The notes under the pieces: generated by a model
Seen by the model: only the letters and a program-made list of their open reading frames with translations
Databases searched by the model: none
What the model was told of the DNA's origin: nothing
Program-made: the position numbers and the translations under genes
Assembly (NCBI GenBank): GCA_015956445.1
Contig: WIUZ02000014.1
Span: 984,525-1,048,524, forward strand
Source: Thelephora terrestris
Lineage: Eukaryota > Basidiomycota > Agaricomycetes > Thelephorales > Thelephoraceae
Length of the DNA stretch: 64,000 bases
Direction of reading: 5' to 3'
Shown: positions 58,211 to 64,000 of the stretch, piece by piece
How positions within the stretch are numbered: the first letter of the stretch is position 1
How the letters are laid out: the number at the start of each line of letters is the position of its first letter

Positions 58211-58815
58211 TTAGTAACGCGCGGGATACGTGACGATACTTTGAGAGGGGAGCAGGAGGAGGGCGGGTTGATGTGGTTCGGGAACTCGCAGCATCGCCAT
58301 CGATCCCAATGTAAGAACCACATCGCGTTTTGACACACGCGTCACTCTGCAGGAAATCAGAGATTTTCAGCTTCGGTGACAAGATGGGACGCTCGCCACG
58401 ATTTCTTCTTCAATCCGCAGGACTTTGTCGTAAACGACACACATAAGCTCAGAGTGTCAATGAGCGGGTTCTGGGTCAATCATTCGCTGCGAATTACGGA
58501 GGGGCGGCGGCACTCGTGGAGCGGTTGATTTATGAACACAGGGTGAAATAACGCGTTTTAGCTTTAAATTTGCCCGGTGATAGATGGTTCTCGAAGAATA
58601 AGGCATCCGGGTTACGCAGTATTGGGAATTCCAATGCACTGCCAAGACGTGTTCATGGATATTCAAGAAATCGGAAAACGACTGCTAGGGAATGGGACGT
58701 ATGCTGGAGGGACTGAATCAATCGAGTCCTCGTATCTTCAGATCAGTGCCGCTCTCGGTTCCGGTTTGCGGATGACATGGACGCTCATGTCCCTTCGCCG
58801 CCCGGCTGATTCTCA

Positions 58816-61111
58816 ACATCAATTACCCAACTCCCCTCGTGTTAAATACCAATGGAAAGCCCGTTCAAGACCATTCGTTCTGGTAGCTTCGAGAATGGAG
58901 ACATCGCCTGGTTCCCCGAAGGTGGTCTCAACGCCTCATACAACTGCGTCGACCGATGGGCTTATACCCTCCCCGAGAAGGTTCGCATTTCTGCCATCAT
59001 CTTGCCCATCGACAGTCGATCGGCGATTCAGCTTCAGCGACCATTGGCGTCGGCCAGCGCCGACAGTCTCAGCGTCCCGAACCATACAGTCGCTCTACAC
59101 GATTCCCCCTCCCCTTCATTCCACAACATTCTGTCACGAACTCACAGATTTCAATAGACCGCAATCATCTACGAAGCCGATGAGCCGGGCGAAGGCTGCG
59201 AAATCACCCACGCTCAGCTTCTCCGCGGAGTTTGCAGCATGGCTAACGGCTCGAAGGCTATGGGAATCAAGCAGGGCGACGCCGTCTCCGTTTAAATGCT
59301 CATGACCTGGCACGCTGTTGCCACTTTCCTGGCCTGCGCTCGCATCGGCGCCATCCATTCCCTCGTCTTCGCTGGTGTCTCCTTCGAGTCGCTTCGAGAC
59401 TGCATCAAGGATTGCAAGTCTCGCGTTTCGATCACCTCCGATGAGGGCCAACGGGTGGAAGGGGCATTGCTACCAAGGCTATCGTCGATGCCGCTCTTAA
59501 GGAGTGCCCCGAGGTTGAGCATGTACTTGTCCAGAGGAGGTCCGGGAAACACCGTGGCCTGGACCGAGGGACGCGACAAGTGGTGGCACGAAGAGACCCT
59601 CAAGGTCCCAAACTACTGTCCACCGGAGGTCATGTCCTCTGAGGACCCGTTGTGCATTCTTTACGTGAGCATCGGAAGTTATCTTCCGTCCAACAACAGT
59701 TGCTGACGGTGCTTCTCGACATTTTTAGACCTCTGGATCCACCGGAAAGCCAAAGGGTGTCGTCCACACTACCGCCGGATACCTTCTCGGAGCCGCGCTG
59801 ACCGTCAAGTATGTCTTCGATGTCCACCCCGAGGACAAGTTCGCATGCATGGCCGATGTCGGCTGGATCACCGACCACACGTAAGTTTGGTGCCTTTGCC
59901 AACCGCCGCCTCTGGTCTTATATTTGATCAGGTACATTGTCTACGGACCTCTTCTCAACGACGTCACCACCACTGTATTCAAGTCCACCCCGGTCTACCC
60001 CACTCCATCCCGTTATTGGCAGGTCGTTGAGAAACACCAGATCACCCATTTCTATACCGCTCCCACCGCCATCCGTCTCCTCCGTCTTCTCGGCGAACAC
60101 CACACCCAAGCCCACGACCTCAGCACGGTTCGAGTGCTGGGTAGCGTCGGTGAAGCTATCAACCCCGAAGCTTGGGACTGGTACGATGAGCACGTCGGAA
60201 AGAAGCAATGTGCCATTGTCGGCATTTGGTGGCAAACCGAAACCGGATCGATCATGATAACGCCATTCCCTGGTGCCATTGAGATGAAAACCGGGATCTG
60301 CTACTGTACCTTTCTTCGGCATCGAGCCGGTCATCCTCGACCCAGTGTCCGGAGAAGTCCCCGAGGGCAACAGCGTCGAGGGTATCCTGTGTATCAGGAA
60401 CCCTATCCGAGGACGGTCTGGAAGGATAATCACATTACCTCGATACCTACATGAGGGTTTGCGTTCATTTGTGTTTTGTGGGACCTTGTTTCTGATCTCG
60501 TCTTGTTTAGCCATACCCAGGATTTTTCTATACCGGCGATGGTGCGGCCGCGATGAGCACGGATACATTTAGATCAAGGGCCGCGTAGACGGTCAGGTAC
60601 CCGAACGTCCTCGCTTCACCGAGCGCGAGCTAACCGAACCCAGATGTCATTAACGTCTCGGGACACCGCCTCTCCACTGCCGAGATTGAGTCTGCGTTGA
60701 TCCTCCACAGGGGTGTCGCTGAGACGGCCGTCATCGGCATCTCCGACTGATCTCACTGGCCAAACCGTCTATGCTTTTGCTGACCCTCAAGCCGTACGTA
60801 TTCCCTTGCAAACCTTGCAGACTTTGAGCTCATTGTACCCCTTTCTTAGTGAATTCACCTACAACCCCAGTGATGAGGGCGCCCTCGCTAAGGAGCTTAT
60901 TCTTCAGGTCAGGAAGGTCATTGGGCTGTTCGCCGCACCAAAGAAGATCATCAATGTTCCCGACCTTCCCAAGACCCGATCTGGCAAGATCATGCACCGC
61001 ATCTTGTGCAAGATTTCCGCAGGAGAGGGTGACCAGCTGGGCAACCTCAGCACCTTGGCTGATCCCAGCGTTGTCGATGCCATCAAGGCTAAGGTTTTCA
61101 CCTCGTCTTAG
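58816..61111 (+). pseudogene. Acetyl-CoA synthetase pseudogene, copy D
   Basis: Nearly full-length paralogue of the intact ACS, including intron positions. Lesions: the start ATG is lost and exon 1 is fused to the middle of exon 2 by a deletion (about 58855); a TAC codon became TAA near 59294; one-base indels lie near 59450 and 59545 and inside the exon 5 equivalent near 60289 (extra A in GAAAACC); the codons for WPSIAR are missing; more shifts lie near 60545-60780. Exons 4-5 (59729-60260) remain only a few percent different from the intact gene, with the P-loop SGSTGKPKG kept. The 3' flank is also duplicated. Confidence 0.93.
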
Positions 61112-61149
61112 ATCTCCCACGCCTTTGCTACACTGAATGGGCCAGTAAA

Positions 61150-64000
61150 AAGGGTGTGTTTGGTGATTCTGATGGAGCAGGGGAGGTAGTTTGTACATTA
61201 TAGGAGTTGAAGAGGAATATCTTGGGTCATCTTTTGTGTAGTCTTGAACTGTTGCAACTTATTCTTTATTGATAAGATGTACTTTGGGTGATGGATCTCA
61301 ATGTGTTGTATGCAGTTTCAAAGTGTGAACATGTACATTTCCTCCAGACGAAGGTGGGGTGGATGGTGCCCACCTTTCTCTGCAACAGATTTTCTGTACA
61401 AATGCCTCGATCTCCAGTTGTGTTGCCATCTGTCCCACCTTGCTATGTGTGTTAGGGAAGAACAACCATTCTGAATAACTGGAGGGGACTATTCATGTTC
61501 CTACTGAAATCTGCATCCACACCTCAGACACATTAATCTGTTTGTCCCAAAATGAAGGTGAATAATTCCCCTTCCTTTCAAGGATGTCTTCAATGGTACA
61601 AGCCCAAAGTCTACTACAGGGTGTATCTGTTTGACTGTATTGAACAATCAAGCCCAAGTCATTGTGATTAGTTCCTGGGAGGGTTGTTGGGGGTGCCATA
61701 AAGGTTGATAGATATCAAGATACATATCACCAGTTTGTCAAGCTAGGGTGGAATGGAATGTAGTTGAGGGTGCCACACCTCAGCTATCTTACCCTTTGCC
61801 TGATGTGATAGATTTAGCTGGCCCTGATAAGACTAACCTTCTGTTTTATTTAGTCTTTTCCAGACTGAAAAAGATGATAATTAGACCATGTTGCATTTGC
61901 ACCCCTTCCTATCTAAAACACATTCATACCAGAGAGGAAGACAAAGCTACAAACTGTAGTCGCAGAGACAATAAACAACAGATTCTTTCTGAGGATACAG
62001 ATGACAGAAATCAAAAATCAAAACCTCTCCAGTTCTATAGCCAGCAACCAGATATTTCCCATCCCACTGTGCCACCCTAGGTTCTGCCTCCCAAACAGTT
62101 GGAAAACCACTTTTCCAGTGATTTTGTTTGTAATCCTAGGGGGATCATTGGTGAATTGCAGACAAGATTTCTCTATGGGTGTGTTGGGCAGTGGGGCTGG
62201 GGAGGAGCCTGAGATTCCAAAGTCCCACCCTTGTATCGAAGAGTCATCAAGTTCAATCCAGAGTTTTGAGCCATCCAAATAGAAGAAATTTCCATATGCC
62301 CCCTCTTTCAACTCAACTTTGCCCATGCCCTCTCCTGACCATACTGACCACACTTTAATGACAGTGTGATCACTCAGACAAAGGACCTTTGACCCATCCC
62401 CTGATATCCTGAGGCTGTTGCACTCTGGGACCTCTACTGTTTGGAGGAGTTCAGCTTTCTCAGTGTCCCAGATGTGAATCTTCCCACTCTCATGCCAAAC
62501 CATGATTAGCTTCCCATCTGTCAGCTGGACATCTCTCAAGTTATCACCAGCTGGGGTCTGGAAGGATGCTTTGCAGAGGCCAGTCAAGATATCCCAGGTC
62601 TTTACTACCCCATCATTGTCACTTGAGATAACAATCCCATTCTCTGGGTTCAGACTGATAGACTTGATTGAAGCTGAAGGAGGTGGAGTGGACTTTTGAT
62701 CAGAGACAACTTGGTCTGTTTGTGGAACACCAATCTGCCAAAACCTGACTGATCGATTCCAAGATGCTGAGATCAGAGTGGAGGGAGAACAGAACACAAT
62801 GCCCCGAATATCATATGGTATGGTGAATTGCTCAATGGGGTGAGAATCTGGGCTGGTAGTATCCCAGACATAGATTTTATTCTCAGTCGCGACTGCAATA
62901 AGCCTGCCATCAGGGGAGAAACAGCATCTTTCAATGACTTCACCAGCCACAGAGAATTCAGCTACAGTCACTCTAGTATCAGAGTGTTGGACTGTGACTG
63001 CATCTCCATTGCACAAAACATATTGAGTACCATCTGGGGAGAAAGCAATGCTAGAACTATCATATGCTGAGCCAATCTGATGGCCATTGATGTCCCACTG
63101 CCTGACCTTGCCCCCTGATACAGATATGAGGTGTTGGGGGGTTGTTGGAGAGAAGGTGACATAGTCTATCTATCTTCTGCAATGATACAGGTGTGTTCCC
63201 CTGTGATGATCCACAGTAGATTGTTCCACTATAATCCCCTGAGGCAATCATAGCAGAGTCTGTTGAGATGGAAACAGACATGACATAATTTTTGTGACCA
63301 TTAAATGTCTTGATGACTCCACGGTTTGCACATCCCAGAGTTTAATAGACATGTCATCACTTCCAGAGATGAAAAAAATTCCATCTGATGAGAAGGTGGA
63401 AGCTCTAACATAGTCGGTATGACCAGAAAAGACAGCAGTTTGGCTGCCAGTAACCGCATCCAAGAGAATGATAGCCCCGGAATCCATGCCAACTGCAACA
63501 GGTTGTTCCAGTGTGAGATAGACTGGGTCACTGCCAAGAGCAACAGTTCGAGAACATGTTCCCCACCCAAGTGGAACTCCCCTAACTTTGATTTCATTGG
63601 AGAGTTCTGCACTGTAGCACTTGGGAAGCCATGTTGAGGAAGGAGAAGATGGGAGGGCGAAATGGAATATCTGAGAAGGAGAGTCATGGATTATGTCAAA
63701 ATTTCCAACAGGAAGCGTTGGGTGTCATTTGTCCACTTGCACACAACCCACTAGAAAATCATCAGTTTGAATCTCAGTTAATGGTTCAAATAACACTCAC
63801 CGAAGCACCATTGCTCAACATCATTCATGGCATAAACTCCAACCCAAGTTTTCCTGTAAGCACAAGGACTTCAATCCAATACAACAAGCTGGTTGCAGAG
63901 AATTCATCTATTGCCTGCTATTTTCTTGGCATGGGGGCTGCTTCCAGGGATCTCCAGAAGGTGCTTTGTCCAAAACTGGCAGGCATATCCAGTGCATCTC
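61150..64000. other. CpG-depleted domain of the second NLR copy
   Basis: The same CpG scarcity as in the first NLR is seen: several consecutive 60-base lines (for example 61981-62220) contain no CpG. The depletion is shared by both copies, so it either predates the duplication or acts on both. Confidence 0.75.
61945..64000 (-). pseudogene. Second NACHT-WD40 NLR, partial, runs off the window
   Basis: Collinear with the NLR at 37.4-39.5 kb, covering the WD40 exon and the last part of the NACHT exon; the rest lies beyond 64000. From 62018 to 63016 the frame is open for 332 codons with WD40 blades (IYVWDTT, VRFWQIG, VVKTWDIL). The original C-terminus is lost through a 4-base deletion near 62089 that replaces AEPRVAQWDGQYLV. 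Between 63100 and 64000 at least a dozen deletions of 1-4 bases, and no insertion, break the frame. Either this copy is a pseudogene or the sequence here is deletion-prone raw read quality. Confidence 0.85.

Noticed and set aside
58816-61111. RIP-type C-to-T hypermutation of the ACS copies
   Set aside because: Differences between copies include both transition directions and many indels; no strong one-sided C-to-T bias is visible, so the relics do not need RIP to explain them.
1-64000. tRNA genes, rRNA, CRISPR arrays, telomeric repeats
   Set aside because: Scanning for T-loop-like GGTTCGAATCC, regularly spaced direct repeats and TTAGGG arrays on both strands gave nothing convincing.

Overview
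This window looks like nuclear DNA of an agaricomycete-type basidiomycete fungus. Most genes are split by many short introns (about 50-60 bp, GT...AG, with two GC...AG). The families present are typical of that group: a FunK1-like kinase, an F-box protein, a multi-exon P450, a phosphoinositide phospholipase C, a NACHT-WD40 NLR and AIG1-like GTPase relics. No rRNA, tRNA, CRISPR array or bacterial feature was seen. Exon models were built by hand from splice signals, reading phase and family motifs; most close in frame.

Left part (1-33 kb) is ordinary chromosome. In order: a frameshifted FunK1-like kinase (+, 1684-4020); a PIF1-family helicase (-, 4885-7050); about 2.9 kb without a recognisable gene; a small coiled-coil/proline-rich gene (+, 9957-10791); phospholipase C (+, 11138-14528); a MATE transporter (-, 15453-17676); a DUF2461 family protein (+, 17852-19602); an acidic unknown protein (-, 20289-21246); an 82-residue membrane protein (-, 21969-22603); a cytochrome P450 (-, 23073-25348); an F-box protein (+, 25765-26973) followed by a broken P450 copy (27.1-27.8 kb); a DNAJC17/Cwf23-like co-chaperone (-, 28029-29279); a GT8/LARGE-like glycosyltransferase (+, 29448-31133); and a TDA3-like FAD oxidoreductase (-, 31797-33225).

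Right part (33-64 kb) is a decaying tandem array. One unit is largely intact at its left end: acetyl-CoA synthetase (+, 34048-36546), then a convergent 1445-residue NACHT-WD40 NLR (-, 37384-42098). Next come a broken P-loop GTPase-like gene (about 44.0-45.7 kb) and a relic of an unidentified minus-strand gene, here called R (about 45.8-47.4 kb). Pieces of this unit recur to the window end: ACS relics at 48.1-49.8, 53.03-53.09 and 58.8-61.1 kb; GTPase relics at 49.9-51.6 and 55.2-56.9 kb; R relics at 51.6-52.8, 53.1-54.6 and 56.9-58.2 kb; an NLR 5' end at 54.9-55.1 kb; and a second NLR running off the end from about 61.9 kb. Only the first ACS and first NLR appear intact.

The most striking signal is compositional. 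The 3' half of the NLR and its 3' flank (about 36.6-40.2 kb), and the same segment of the second copy (about 61.2-64 kb), almost lack CpG while neighbouring ACS exons are CpG-rich. This resembles a DNA-methylation footprint laid over an NLR that still reads open.
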